Shown: in pieces, positions 8,501-17,646 of the stretch
Position numbering within the stretch: position 1 is the stretch's first letter
Layout: each line of letters begins with the position of its first letter
Assembly: GCA_943331445.1 (NCBI GenBank)
Contig: CALQLO010000014.1
Span: 1 to 52,477 of the forward strand
Length of the DNA: 52,477 nucleotides
From: Akkermansia muciniphila
GTDB lineage: Bacteria; Verrucomicrobiota; Verrucomicrobiia; Opitutales; UBA953
Direction: 5' to 3'
Notes under the pieces: model-generated
Databases searched by the model: none
The model's input: the letters and a program-made list of their open reading frames with translations, nothing else
Told to the model about the DNA's origin: nothing
Program-made: the position numbers and the translations under genes

Positions 8501-9298
8501 CTACTCCAGCACCAGTAGGGCGTTGTTCCGCGTGCTCTTGACGAGGCGGTAGCCACAACCGCGCAGGATGCCGGCCATGACGTCGCTGTCGTGTAAGTGC
8601 TCCATGCAGATGCGTTTCGGCCAGCGTGAACGCGGAGCGGCGCGGAAGAAGGGCTCGAGGGCGGCGCGCTCGAAGCCTTCGACGTCGATTTTCAGCGCAT
8701 CAATCGTCTGCAAGCCGGCGTCATCCAGGATGCTGAGTAACTGGCGCACGGCGAAGTCCCCATGAGCATCGTCGCGGACGATGTGCGCGATGGCGAGGTC
8801 GTTGCGGAGCACGACGAGTTTGGCCTTGCCGTCGAAATCGCCGACGCCGACATCGAAGACCCGGGAGGTGTCGAGGCCGTTGAGTTCGAGATTATGGCGC
8901 AGGCGGGCCACACAAACAGGGTTGGGCTCGATGGAGACGACGCGGCCTCCCGGCTTGAGGAAGTTACCGAGTGCAACCGAATACAGGCCAATGTTGGCGC
9001 CGACATCGACGAACGTGCCACCAGGGCCCGTGCCCGCCTTCAGAAAATCAATCTCTTCTTGATTGTAGCACGGGTGAATGAGCAGGGCACTGTCGACGAG
9101 GTTAGTCGTGGGGTAGACTCGGAAGCGTCCGAAGACCGACTCGACATCGACCGGTCCGGAGCGAAGGGCGTTGAGTAACTTAACCCAGAGGGGGCGAAGT
9201 GAGCCGCGGTAAAGCGGGGGAATCCGAATCACGCCGAGGGCGATACGTTGCAATAGGGAGGCGCGGAGCTCTCCGAAGGCGGGGGCGGCGGGGGTCAT
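8501..9298 (-). CDS. FkbM-family methyltransferase
   Basis: 265 residues from the ATG at 9298. The open frame runs upstream to 9565, but that part overlaps the next gene and reads as low-complexity non-protein, so I reject it. FVDVGANIGLYS (96-107) is the textbook FkbM SAM-binding motif, followed by VVSIEPNPVCVARLRHN. IDALKIDVEGFERAAL is the FkbM D-x-E-G-x-E element. MEHLHDSD precedes a C-terminal strand. The role is probably O-methylation of a sugar. It lies 61 bases after the GT10 gene on the same strand and may share its transcript. Confidence 0.88.
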   Translation of the reverse strand: MTPAAPAFGELRASLLQRIALGVIRIPPLYRGSLRPLWVKLLNALRSGPVDVESVFGRFRVYPTTNLVDSALLIHPCYNQEEIDFLKAGTGPGGTFVDVGANIGLYSVALGNFLKPGGRVVSIEPNPVCVARLRHNLELNGLDTSRVFDVGVGDFDGKAKLVVLRNDLAIAHIVRDDAHGDFAVRQLLSILDDAGLQTIDALKIDVEGFERAALEPFFRAAPRSRWPKRICMEHLHDSDVMAGILRGCGYRLVKSTRNNALLVLE

Positions 9299-9359
9299 GA
9301 CGGTTAGCGGCAGTCTCTTCTCACCGGGTTTATTTTCAATCAGAATAACCTGCGCAAAA

Positions 9360-10325
9360 TCAACGCACGCCCATCTTCCAGAGCATCCCGTCAAGACGAC
9401 AGCATAGGCTCGCGAGCCGTTGCTGGAGTGGCGACGCATAGGCGTGCTCGCGTAGCGTGCGATGCCGATAGTGCCGGGCGCTCGGCTTGATGCCTGCATC
9501 AAGCAGGGCAAGGAGCGGGTTGATGAGATAATCGTCCGAGAGGCAGGTCGGTTCACGATTATCACGAAATGGTGGCGTCGAGAGCAGTGCGAGGCGAGCC
9601 TGGGGGTCGGCGTCGACGGCCAGAATGTGTTCGATGGCGGCGGCTTCCGTCGCGAAGTTGGAAACGTTAATCATGCAGCCGGGATTGAATTCGCGGCCAA
9701 TATCCGGAGCCCCCCAGTAAATGGGAATGGTGCCGGCGAGTAGCGGCTCGACGAGTTTCTCGGTCACACACCCTGGTGAGCTGGTATTCTCGAAGGCTAG
9801 GTTGAAGCGGAAGCTCCGGAGGAATGACATTTTATCCGCTAAGGGCTTATTCGTCGTATTGAAATGTCGGCCCGCGGAGACGAGCGGTCGGCGGCGGTGG
9901 AGCGCCCGGAAGAAGCGATTACGGTCGGGGCCGCGGGGATTGCTGGCGACAAAGCAGGCGAACTCGGCGCGATCAAGTAAGGGGCGGGCGTCGTAGTTGG
10001 CCGGGCGGATGAGCGAACCAAGTTCTGGCAGCACCTGTGCATAGTAAGGGAAACGGACGGCCCGGGGGTCGCCCGCGAGCTCGACCGGCGTGTAGGCAAG
10101 GTCACACTGCTCGAAGTCAGGCAACATGTTCTCGCCGGTAACATAGACCTTCAGGCCTTTGAAATCCCAGTGGCGTTCGCCAAAATCGGAGTAGATCAGT
10201 AAATCCGCCGTAGCGAAGTCCGCTCGCACTACCTCACGGTGCAAGGACAGCAGCCGGAAGATGCGTTCCACGGTCGGGCTAGAGCCGCTAGCCCAGTCCG
10301 AGAATGCAATGCGAAGCGGTACCAT
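9360..10325 (-). CDS. family 10 glycosyltransferase, alpha-1,3/1,4-fucosyltransferase-like
   Basis: A 321-residue protein. The C-terminal half has the GT10 signature: FNLAFENTSSPGCVTEKLVE (174-193), then PIYWGAP (201-207) and FNPGCMINVSNF (213-224). The same blocks bind GDP-fucose in Helicobacter and vertebrate alpha-1,3-fucosyltransferases. The N-terminal acceptor domain begins with LRIAFSDW. Such enzymes make Lewis-type structures by adding fucose to N-acetylglucosamine or glucose. The C-terminus shows none of the heptad repeats seen in Helicobacter enzymes. The start at 10325 is the first ATG, 100 bases from the divergent GT25 pseudogene. Confidence 0.9.
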   Translation of the reverse strand: MVPLRIAFSDWASGSSPTVERIFRLLSLHREVVRADFATADLLIYSDFGERHWDFKGLKVYVTGENMLPDFEQCDLAYTPVELAGDPRAVRFPYYAQVLPELGSLIRPANYDARPLLDRAEFACFVASNPRGPDRNRFFRALHRRRPLVSAGRHFNTTNKPLADKMSFLRSFRFNLAFENTSSPGCVTEKLVEPLLAGTIPIYWGAPDIGREFNPGCMINVSNFATEAAAIEHILAVDADPQARLALLSTPPFRDNREPTCLSDDYLINPLLALLDAGIKPSARHYRHRTLREHAYASPLQQRLASLCCRLDGMLWKMGVR

Positions 10326-10425
10326 GAATGCGACCTCAAGATGTCCGTGGGCGACGGGTTGGCAAACAAATCAGGCTTCGGTCTGGTCTGGCGTCCGACG
10401 AGCGCGCGGCTCAACATCCACGGTC

Positions 10426-11211
10426 ATGAGTGTCAGTCCGAGTGAGCTGCATCGCCCTTGCCCGATCTTGGTGATCAATCTCGCTGGTTCGACCGTGCGT
10501 TGGCAGAAGGTTTCGGCGGCACTGGAGGCGGTGGGATTAACTTTTGAACGGCATGAGGCATCGGATGGCCGCCTTTTATCAGCGACGGAAATCGCCCAAC
10601 TTGCGCCATGGAATCCAGCAGCGTTCTTTAAGCCTCTCTCGCCTGGGGAAGTTGGGTGCTGCCTCAGTCACGTGTCTGTAGCCGAGCGGATTATCCGCGA
10701 AGGATGGGAGCGCACATTAGTCCTCGAAGACGACTTTCTCTTGGCGGATAATTTCGTCGCACGGCTGAAAGATTTGCTGGCCGTGCCCGGCCCGCCCGCC
10801 GATCTGATTAAAATCGAGGGAGCATTACGCGGAGGCGAAAGAGTGGCGGAGACTCCCGGAGGTCAGCAACTCTACCGCCATCGGCGTCCGCCTTCCCGCA
10901 CCGCCGCCCAACTCTAGTCTCTGGAAGGTGCCCGTAAATTCCTGGCCAGCGCCCAGCCTTTTCTACGGCCTGTGGACGTGCACCTGAAGCACTGGTGGGA
11001 ACATGACCTAGAGATTCTCTATGTCCGGCCTTCACTTGTCGTGGATGGCGACGCCACGGGAGTTACCTCAACGATTGGGGCCCGGCCTGCCAGTGGACTG
11101 GGCGGCGCACTCCGTCGACTGCGCTACAAGGCCAGCTTCGCTTTCGCCAGCCAGTGGCATTACTTGAGGCGGTATGGGCTGGTGTCGTGGTGCCGGCAGC
11201 TGCTCGGCTGA
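10426..11211 (+). pseudogene. family 25 glycosyltransferase gene interrupted by an in-frame amber codon
   Basis: From ATG 10426 the frame reads CPILVINLAGS, FFKPLSPGEVGCCLSHVSV and TLVLEDDF, then stops at TAG 10915-10917 (codon 164). The same frame continues SLEGARKFLA, KHWWEHDLEI and STIGARP to a TGA ending at 11211. The stop lies exactly at the position of Trp154 in the intact paralogue at 7730, offset by the 10 extra N-terminal residues, with no gap between. A single TGG-to-TAG change explains it. Otherwise both halves look undamaged, so the mutation is recent, suppressed, or a sequencing error. The gene ends 4 bases from the dnaE stop. Confidence 0.88.
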
Positions 11212-11215
11212 GGAC

Positions 11216-14200
11216 TCAAGCGCGCGGGCCATACTTGCGCTGGGGTGCCTGGGTCGGGGCCACGGGCTCAATCTGCACGCCCGCGCAGGCTGGATGCCGA
11301 CCGAACTCGCCGTAGCTTTCGGTATCAAAGCGGGTCGTCATGCCACGAGAAGCTTCCGCTACGAGGACGCGTCCGTCGGGTTGGATGATCCCGATCTGGA
11401 CGATGGTGGGGCCATCGACCTTGCGGGTGTGGGCGACGATTTTCTCCATGAAGTCGCCCGCGTCCGCGCCAGGCTTGAGCGCGAAGAGGATCTTCTTGAT
11501 GAGGGTCGGGGCGCGACGGAGAGGGGTAATGGCGTGGGCGCTCAGCGACCATTCGCCTCGTTCTTCTCGGAAGTTAAGGCGGGCATCAACGATGACGTGT
11601 GAGCCATCCATGAGTAGCGGCAACTCCCCGTCTTTAAGCAGAGCGGCGGCCTCATAGGCTTCCGAGAACATCATCACGGGGATGGTGACAGAGCGGGAGG
11701 CGACGGTGAAGAGTGCCCAGGGGCGATTATCTTTCTTGGAAATCTTCTTCTCGAGGCCGGCGACAATGCCGCAGACGCGCACGGTGTGGCGTTCTTTCTT
11801 ATCGAGCTCGATGCGGTCCGGCGTGACGGTGAGGGTGGCGACGGCTTCGTCGAGGCCGTGGTAATCAGCGAGTGGATGGCCGCTGAGATAGAAGCCAAGG
11901 AGGGCCTTCTCGCTGTTGAGCATCTCGAGCTTGGGCATCTTCTCCGACTTGCGCAGAATCATGTCGGTGGGCCGGGCCGCCCCGGCATCTTCCGCGCCGA
12001 GCATGTCGAAGAGCGAGCCTTGTCCGCTGGCACGTTCCTTGCGTTCGCCTGCGAAGTGGCGGCGGACAGATTCAATGGAGTCGACGAGATGTCGGCGATC
12101 TTCGCTCGTGAAGTCGAAGCCGCCGGCACGGACCAGGCAGTCCAGGGTGCGGGAATTGAGATCGAATTCGCCCATGCGGCCCACGAAATCGGCAAAATCT
12201 TTAAAGGGCCCATTCTTTTCGCGCTCCGCCACGATGTTGCGGGCGGCCTGTTCGCCGACGCCCTTGATGGCGCCGAGGCCGAAGCGGATGGCGTTATCCT
12301 TGATGACCGGGGTGAAGTCGGTGTCAGACTGGTTTACATCCGGCCCGAGCGCCTTCATGCCGAGGGCTTCGACTTCCGCCATGAATTCGGCGAGTTTGTC
12401 GGCATTACCTTGCTCGGAGGTGAGCACGGCCGACATGAACTCGACCGGGTAGTTGGCCTTCAGGTAAGCCGTGCGGTACGAGAGAATGGCGTAGGCGGCG
12501 GAGTGTGACTTATTGAAGCCGTACTCGGCGAACTTCTCCAGGGTCGCGAAGATTTCCTCCGCTTTCTTCTTATCGATGTTATTGGTCGTCTTGGCGCCCT
12601 CGACGAAGATGGAACGCTGCTGCTCCATCTCCTCACGGATCTTCTTGCCCATCGCCCGGCGGAGCATGTCGGCGCCGCCGAGGGTGTAGCCAGCCACCAC
12701 GCGGGCGGCTTCCATCACCTGTTCCTGGTAGACCAAGATGCCGTAAGTCTCTTTGGCGACCTTCTCGAGGAGCGGGTGGGCATATTTGACGAAGTTAGGA
12801 TCATCCTTCCCCTTGATGTAGTCGCCGATGAACTGCATCGGGCCAGGTCGGTAAAGGGCGATCAGCGCGACAATCTCATCGATGGCTGAAATATGGAACT
12901 TACGGCAGAGCGATTGCATGCCGCCCGATTCAAGCTGGAACACGCCGACAGTCTTGGCTTCATTGAGCAGGGCAAAGGTCGCGACATCCTCGAAGCCGAC
13001 TTTCTCAATATTGAACTCGGTTTTCCCGCGGTGCTTGCGCACGAGCTTCTGGGCGTCGTCGATGATGGTGAGCGTCTTCAGGCCCAGGAAGTCCATCTTA
13101 AGTAGGCCGAGTTTCTCGACGGGGTCCTTGGCGTATTGGGTCGTCAGGTCGCCTTCCTGCATCGTCACGGGGATGATATCGGTGAGCGGCCGGTCGGCGA
13201 TAATCATGCCGCACGCATGCTTACCAGAGTTACGGACCATACCCTCGATGACTCGGCCGGTCTCGATGATGCTCGCAGCCTGCGGATTAATGGCGACCTC
13301 CTCGCGGAGCTCGTTGGATTTTTTCAGGGCGTCTTCGAGCGAAATATTAATGTCATCCGGGACGAGTTTAGCGAGGCGGTTGGTCTCGACGAACGGTAGG
13401 TCGCGGATGCGGGCAAGGTCGCGGACGACCATCTTGGCTCCGAAGGTGCCGAAGGTGATGATGTTCGCGACGCGGTCTTCGCCGTATTTTTTGCGGACGT
13501 AGCCAACGACCTCGTCGCGACGGCGCATGCAGAAGTCGATATCGAAGTCGGGCGCAGAGACGCGTTCCGGGTTTAGGAAGCGTTCGAAGAGTAGGCCGAA
13601 GCGAATGGGATCGATGTCCGTGATCTTGAGGCAGTACGCCACGATTGAGCCGGCGCCCGAACCGCGGCCGGGGCCGACGGGGATGTCATGACGTCGAGAC
13701 CAGTCGATGAAGTCCCAGACGATGAGGAAGTAGTCGACGAAGCCCGTGCCGGCGATGACGCCCATCTCATAGTCGACGCGTCGGCAGAGCTCGGCGGGGC
13801 TGGTCTTCCCAGGGCCGGGAATCTTCTCGTCCTTCCAGGCCTTGGGGGAGTCGTAGTCGACGCCGTAGCGCTCCAGTAACCCCAGTTTCACTTGATCGAG
13901 CAAATAGGAACCATTCGCGCGCATGGCTTTACGCTTTTCTGCTTCGATGACGAAGTCGCCGGCTTTACCCGCCGAGACCATGAGGCCGTTCTTGAGTTTC
14001 TCGTAGCCGTCCAAGATCTCATCAATCTTGTCGTCGGCCTTGGGCTTCACGCCCTCGCTGAAGATGTAGACGGGGTAGTTATTTTGCCCGACGGGTAGCT
14101 TCACGTCGCACATCTCTGCGATGTCGACGGTGTTCTTAATCGCTGCGGGGACTTCGCTGAAGACGCGCAGCATCTCAGCCTCACTCTTTAGGTAGAACTC

Positions 14201-14962
14201 CGTGGCGGAGTAGCGCATGCGGCGCTCATCGGCTAGGCGGGCGCCGGTCTGAATGCACAGCATGGCGTCGTGGGCCACAGAGTCGCTAGCATCGACGTAG
14301 TGCACGTCGTTCGTGGCGACGACGCGGAGTTGGAATTCCGTGGCGAGTTTGAGGAGGTCGGCGATGATGCGCTTCTGTTCCTCCAGGCCGTGGTCCATGA
14401 GCTCGATGACGAAGTTCTCGCGGCCGAAGATTTCGACGAATTTGCCACAGGCTTTGCGGGCAGCTTCATAGTCGCCCCGGAGGAGCGCCTGCGGGATGAC
14501 GCCCTGGAGGCAGCCGGAGAAGCCGATCAAGCCATCCGCATGCTTGGCCAGCTGCTCGAGGTCGGTGCGCGGTTTGTAGTGCAGGCCACGCACGTGCGCG
14601 TCGGAGACCAGTTTGGTGAGGTTCTGGTAGCCTTTGAAATTCCGGGCGAGCACGCCCATATGGAAATACTTATGCTCTCGGCGGTCCGGCTTATCGGTGA
14701 GCGCGTGATCCCAGACGAGGTAGAGTTCGCAACCGAGCAGCGGCTTGAGCTTCACATCGCCCTTGGAGCGTTGCTTGGCCTCGTTCCAAAAATCGAAGAG
14801 GCCGAAGAGGTTGCCGTGGTCCGTGATGGCCACCGCCCGCATATTCATATCGCAGGCGCGCTCCATCAAGCGGTCGATGCGGCTACAGCCGTCGAGCATG
14901 CTGTAGTCGGTGTGCACATGCAGATGCACGAAGTCTCGACTGATGTTTGCGGGGTCGGCCAT
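11216..14962 (-). CDS. dnaE: DNA polymerase III alpha subunit
   Basis: The 1248-residue replicative polymerase catalytic subunit. The N-terminal PHP domain starts [15 protein letters not shown] and continues with [10 protein letters not shown], so the histidines thought to bind metal in active PHP domains are kept. The catalytic aspartates sit in PDFDIDF (471-477), preceded by [21 protein letters not shown] and the HACGMII block fit the fingers and palm. After a tandem helix-hairpin-helix region come an OB fold ([15 protein letters not shown]) and a C-terminal domain. It is somewhat longer than the E. coli enzyme. The ATG at 14962 has no strong ribosome-binding site. Confidence 0.97.
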   Translation of the reverse strand: MADPANISRDFVHLHVHTDYSMLDGCSRIDRLMERACDMNMRAVAITDHGNLFGLFDFWNEAKQRSKGDVKLKPLLGCELYLVWDHALTDKPDRREHKYFHMGVLARNFKGYQNLTKLVSDAHVRGLHYKPRTDLEQLAKHADGLIGFSGCLQGVIPQALLRGDYEAARKACGKFVEIFGRENFVIELMDHGLEEQKRIIADLLKLATEFQLRVVATNDVHYVDASDSVAHDAMLCIQTGARLADERRMRYSATEFYLKSEAEMLRVFSEVPAAIKNTVDIAEMCDVKLPVGQNNYPVYIFSEGVKPKADDKIDEILDGYEKLKNGLMVSAGKAGDFVIEAEKRKAMRANGSYLLDQVKLGLLERYGVDYDSPKAWKDEKIPGPGKTSPAELCRRVDYEMGVIAGTGFVDYFLIVWDFIDWSRRHDIPVGPGRGSGAGSIVAYCLKITDIDPIRFGLLFERFLNPERVSAPDFDIDFCMRRRDEVVGYVRKKYGEDRVANIITFGTFGAKMVVRDLARIRDLPFVETNRLAKLVPDDINISLEDALKKSNELREEVAINPQAASIIETGRVIEGMVRNSGKHACGMIIADRPLTDIIPVTMQEGDLTTQYAKDPVEKLGLLKMDFLGLKTLTIIDDAQKLVRKHRGKTEFNIEKVGFEDVATFALLNEAKTVGVFQLESGGMQSLCRKFHISAIDEIVALIALYRPGPMQFIGDYIKGKDDPNFVKYAHPLLEKVAKETYGILVYQEQVMEAARVVAGYTLGGADMLRRAMGKKIREEMEQQRSIFVEGAKTTNNIDKKKAEEIFATLEKFAEYGFNKSHSAAYAILSYRTAYLKANYPVEFMSAVLTSEQGNADKLAEFMAEVEALGMKALGPDVNQSDTDFTPVIKDNAIRFGLGAIKGVGEQAARNIVAEREKNGPFKDFADFVGRMGEFDLNSRTLDCLVRAGGFDFTSEDRRHLVDSIESVRRHFAGERKERASGQGSLFDMLGAEDAGAARPTDMILRKSEKMPKLEMLNSEKALLGFYLSGHPLADYHGLDEAVATLTVTPDRIELDKKERHTVRVCGIVAGLEKKISKKDNRPWALFTVASRSVTIPVMMFSEAYEAAALLKDGELPLLMDGSHVIVDARLNFREERGEWSLSAHAITPLRRAPTLIKKILFALKPGADAGDFMEKIVAHTRKVDGPTIVQIGIIQPDGRVLVAEASRGMTTRFDTESYGEFGRHPACAGVQIEPVAPTQAPQRKYGPRA

Positions 14963-15089
14963 GCGGAGGCCGATAATAGGGAGGGGCTCGCGGTCAGGGG
15001 AAGGGCATAATCGGCGGGGTTATTCGCGGTCGGGCGGGAAGGGTGGGCTTGCCTGCCTCTGGGGCGGTGCCCAATGATTGGATATTCCC

Positions 15090-16079
15090 ATGAGCGATCG
15101 CCGCCTTTCATCCCTCCAGCAGCTTTTGGTCGGTTTGGTCTTGGGTGCAGGCTACGGCCTCATCTCCCGCCTGCTCTTTGCGCCGATGAGCCATGGCGGC
15201 AAGACGTCAGCATTTTATGCGGTGATGTCCTGCAGCTTCATCTTCTTGGTCCCTTTGGTACTCGGCTTCGTGGTAGTCTGGTTCGGTGAAGTCGAGAAGC
15301 GCTGGTTACGCCGGATCATTGGCCCCTGGTTCGCTGGCCTCGCTTTCATGGCGTCGGCGATCGGGTTTAATCTGGAAGGCTGGATTTGTGTGATTCTCTG
15401 GCTACCCATCGTCTTGGTCATGTCGACGTTGGGCGGGGTGCTGGCTGGCGTCATCCTAGACCGCCAGCCGTCAGACGGCTCAAAGCGCCTCTGCTTCGCC
15501 GCCGTGGCGTTGCTGCCGTTCGTGGCCGGTCCGCTGGAATCATTACGGGAGCGGTCGACGGAGATCGCCACAGTGCACACAGCGATTGAAATCAAGGCCA
15601 CGCCGGGCCAAGTCTGGAGGCAGATCCGCTCGGTACCCCGCATTACCGAAGCCGAGCACGGCTTCTCGCTGAGCCATAAGCTTGGCTTCCCGCGACCGAC
15701 CGAGGCGATCCTTGAAGGCACCGGTGTCGGTTCGGTGCGCTATGCCCGCTTCGAGGGCAATGTGCTCTTCGTCGAGAAAGTGACCGAGTGGGCGGAGAAT
15801 AAGCGCCTGTCGTTTTCCATTGTCGCCGACACGAAGAATATCCCCCCGACGACGTTTGATGAACACGTGACCATCGGCGGGCCGTATTTCGACGTCCTCC
15901 ATGGTTCTTATTGGATTGAGCCGCGCGGTGCAGACCGCGTCGTGCTGCACCTCGCCAGCGACCAGCGTCTCTCGACAGGCTTCAACTTCTACTCCCACTG
16001 GTGGACCGAATGGCTGATGAACGACCTGCAGGCTTATATTCTGCGGATCATCAAAGCCCGCGCCGAGCAGGCCGCATAA
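15090..16079 (+). CDS. membrane protein with C-terminal SRPBCC (START-like) domain
   Basis: 329 residues from the ATG at 15090; a TTG at 15078 is also in frame. The first ~150 residues hold about four or five hydrophobic segments (for example LLVGLVLGAGYGLI, FIFLVPLVLGFVVVW, VILWLPIVLVMSTLGGVLAG). After a short linker the soluble C-terminal ~170 residues read as an SRPBCC ligand-binding fold: ATVHTAIEIKATPGQVWRQI at the start and VVLHLASDQRLSTGFNFY near the end. The function is unknown; such domains bind hydrophobic ligands. It is transcribed divergently from dnaE and ends convergently with tyrS. Confidence 0.75.
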   Translation: MSDRRLSSLQQLLVGLVLGAGYGLISRLLFAPMSHGGKTSAFYAVMSCSFIFLVPLVLGFVVVWFGEVEKRWLRRIIGPWFAGLAFMASAIGFNLEGWICVILWLPIVLVMSTLGGVLAGVILDRQPSDGSKRLCFAAVALLPFVAGPLESLRERSTEIATVHTAIEIKATPGQVWRQIRSVPRITEAEHGFSLSHKLGFPRPTEAILEGTGVGSVRYARFEGNVLFVEKVTEWAENKRLSFSIVADTKNIPPTTFDEHVTIGGPYFDVLHGSYWIEPRGADRVVLHLASDQRLSTGFNFYSHWWTEWLMNDLQAYILRIIKARAEQAA

Positions 16080-16088
16080 GCGCCGCGC

Positions 16089-17276
16089 TTACTTCACCTT
16101 CACGAAGGTGCGCTTGCCGGCCTGAATCACCCATTCGCCCGCAGGCTTAGTGACTTTCAGGGCTGGATCAGAGACCTTGTCTTCGCCGATCTTGACCGCG
16201 CCACCCTCGATGAGCCGGCGGATTTCCTTTTTAGAGGGGAAGAGATTCGTTGCAGCCAAGAGGTCGACGATGCCCACTTCGGCGGCTCCGCCCGAGACGG
16301 CCTCCCAGGCGAATTCCGGCATATCGGTCCGCACGCCGCCCTTGGAAAAGACATTCTCAAACTCCGCCCGTTCTTTCGTACCGGCGCCGGCACCGTGGAA
16401 TTTATCTGTCAGGCGTGTAGCGAGTTGCTTCTTGGCCTCCATCGGGTGGCCGGCCTTGAGCTCGGCGATTTCTTCCGGTGCGCACAAGAGAAGGAGGTCG
16501 TAGTAGACCCACATCGTCGTATCGGGCACCGACATGATGCGGCCGAACATATCTTTCGCACCGTGATTGAAGGCGATGTAGTTGCCGAGGCTCTTCGACA
16601 TTTTCTTCTCGCCGTCGAGGCCGACGAGTAGCGGCATGCCGAGCACGGCCTGGGGCGGCTGGCCTTCTTGTTCCTGTAGGTCGCGGCCGACGAGCATATT
16701 GAAAAGCTGGTCACTGCCGCCGATCTCGATGTCGCACTTAAGCATCACCGAGTCGTAGCCCTGGAGGAGTGGGTAGAGGAATTCGACAATCGAGATGGGC
16801 GTGTTTGAGGCGTGGCGCTTGGCGAAATCATCGCGGGCGAGCATCTGCGCGACGGTCATGCGTCGGCTGAGCTGGAGGGCGTCGAGGAACGACATTTTGC
16901 CAAACCACTCACTGTTGCGGCGGACTTCGGTTTTCTTAGGATCGAGAATCTGGTAGGCTTGTTCGAGGTAGGTCTTGGCGTTCTCCTCGATCTCCGCTTC
17001 AGACAGGACGGGCCGCGTCTCGGATTTACCGGTGGGATCGCCGATGCGAGTGGTGTAGTCGCCGATGATGAGTACAGCCTGGTGGCCGAGTTCCTGGAAC
17101 TGGCGTAACTTCTGGAAGACCACCATGTGGCCGAAGGTTAGGTCGGGGCGAGTGGGGTCGACGCCGAGCTTCACGCGGAGGGTCTTGCCGGCCTCAAGGC
17201 GCTTCAAAATCTCCGCCTCACCGATGAATTTCTCGGTGCGGGATTTCATGATTTTCAACTGTTCCGCGGGGGACAT
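16089..17276 (-). CDS. tyrS: tyrosyl-tRNA synthetase
   Basis: 395 residues from the ATG at 17276; a TTG at 17315 is open but unlikely. The class I HIGH-like motif is TFGHMVV (47-53), and the KMSKS loop is present as EKKMSKSLGN near residue 230. GDYTTRIGDPTGKSETRP and the tyrosine-pocket region EFLYPLLQGYDS fit the ~400-residue TyrZ-type enzymes. The C-terminal S4-like RNA-binding domain starts around NLFPSKKEIRRLIEGGAV. The enzyme charges tRNA-Tyr in the cytoplasm. GGAGAG lies about 7 bases before the ATG, one of the few Shine-Dalgarno-like sites in this window. Confidence 0.95.
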   Translation of the reverse strand: MSPAEQLKIMKSRTEKFIGEAEILKRLEAGKTLRVKLGVDPTRPDLTFGHMVVFQKLRQFQELGHQAVLIIGDYTTRIGDPTGKSETRPVLSEAEIEENAKTYLEQAYQILDPKKTEVRRNSEWFGKMSFLDALQLSRRMTVAQMLARDDFAKRHASNTPISIVEFLYPLLQGYDSVMLKCDIEIGGSDQLFNMLVGRDLQEQEGQPPQAVLGMPLLVGLDGEKKMSKSLGNYIAFNHGAKDMFGRIMSVPDTTMWVYYDLLLLCAPEEIAELKAGHPMEAKKQLATRLTDKFHGAGAGTKERAEFENVFSKGGVRTDMPEFAWEAVSGGAAEVGIVDLLAATNLFPSKKEIRRLIEGGAVKIGEDKVSDPALKVTKPAGEWVIQAGKRTFVKVK

Positions 17277-17322
17277 GCCATCACTCTCCCCGAAGACGGG
17301 GAAGGGGGAAGACAAAATGATA

Positions 17323-17378
17323 GGGGTTGGGGTGGGGGTAGGGGTTGGGGTAGGAAAGAGGGGTGCAAAAGTGCAAAG
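17323..17378 (+). repeat. G-quadruplex tract plus tandem GTGCAAA motif (left copy)
   Basis: Five runs of four or five G (17323-17326, 17329-17332, 17334-17338, 17341-17344, 17347-17350) are separated by one or two bases, an ideal quadruplex-forming pattern on the plus strand. GGTGCAAAAGTGCAAAG follows at 17362-17378. Both modules recur inverted at 17559-17618. They lie in the 370-base gap between tyrS and the M20 gene, which holds no gene. Confidence 0.8.
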
Positions 17379-17395
17379 TGGCTTACCGCCTCTAA

Positions 17396-17512
17396 GGTAG
17401 GGACATGATCACTATCGCCTCCTATGGTGGGCCGCCCTGCGGCGGCCGAGGACAGCACGTGGTGCTGTCCCTACCTCGAGACCGCGGCTGACCAAGGGTG
17501 GTCAGCCCTACC
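17396..17512 (+). repeat. REP-like cluster: hairpins followed by CTACC
   Basis: Two hairpins have different stem sequences but the same tail. GGACAGCAC pairs with GTGCTGTCC (17450-17470) and GGCTGACC pairs with GGTCAGCC (17486-17507); each is followed directly by CTACC. A third hairpin, GGCCGCC with GGCGGCC, is at 17430-17447. The block opens with AAGGTAGGGACATGAT (17394-17409), whose exact reverse complement occurs at 52222-52237. The preserved pairing and tail suggest a dispersed repeat family. Confidence 0.75.
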
Positions 17513-17558
17513 TCCCGACGGCTAAGACCCGAGACCCGAATTCCGGAATATTTTCCTA

Positions 17559-17618
17559 CCCCTGCCCCTACCCCTACCCCCACCCCCAACTTACATCCCA
17601 CCTTTGCACGTTTGCACC
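17559..17618 (-). repeat. G-quadruplex tract plus tandem GTGCAAA motif (right, inverted copy)
   Basis: C-runs at 17559-17562, 17565-17568, 17571-17574, 17577-17581 and 17583-17587 give a quadruplex-capable G-strand on the minus strand. CTTTGCACGTTTGCACC at 17602-17618 is the reverse complement of the left copy's 17-base motif with one mismatch. The order of the two modules differs from a simple inverted repeat, so this is a mosaic. It ends about 30 bases before the M20 gene start. Confidence 0.78.
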
Positions 17619-17646
17619 GTCCGCCATTCCCTCCTTACTTCCTGCC

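Noticed and set aside
9299-9565. N-terminal extension of the FkbM methyltransferase to 9565
   Set aside because: It overlaps the GT10 gene, reads as low-complexity Arg/Ser-rich sequence and lacks family similarity; the ATG at 9298 precedes a normal domain.
17277-17646. CRISPR array or insertion sequence in the repeat-rich gap
   Set aside because: Repeats are inverted and mosaic, not regularly spaced direct repeats with unique spacers, and no transposase frame is present.
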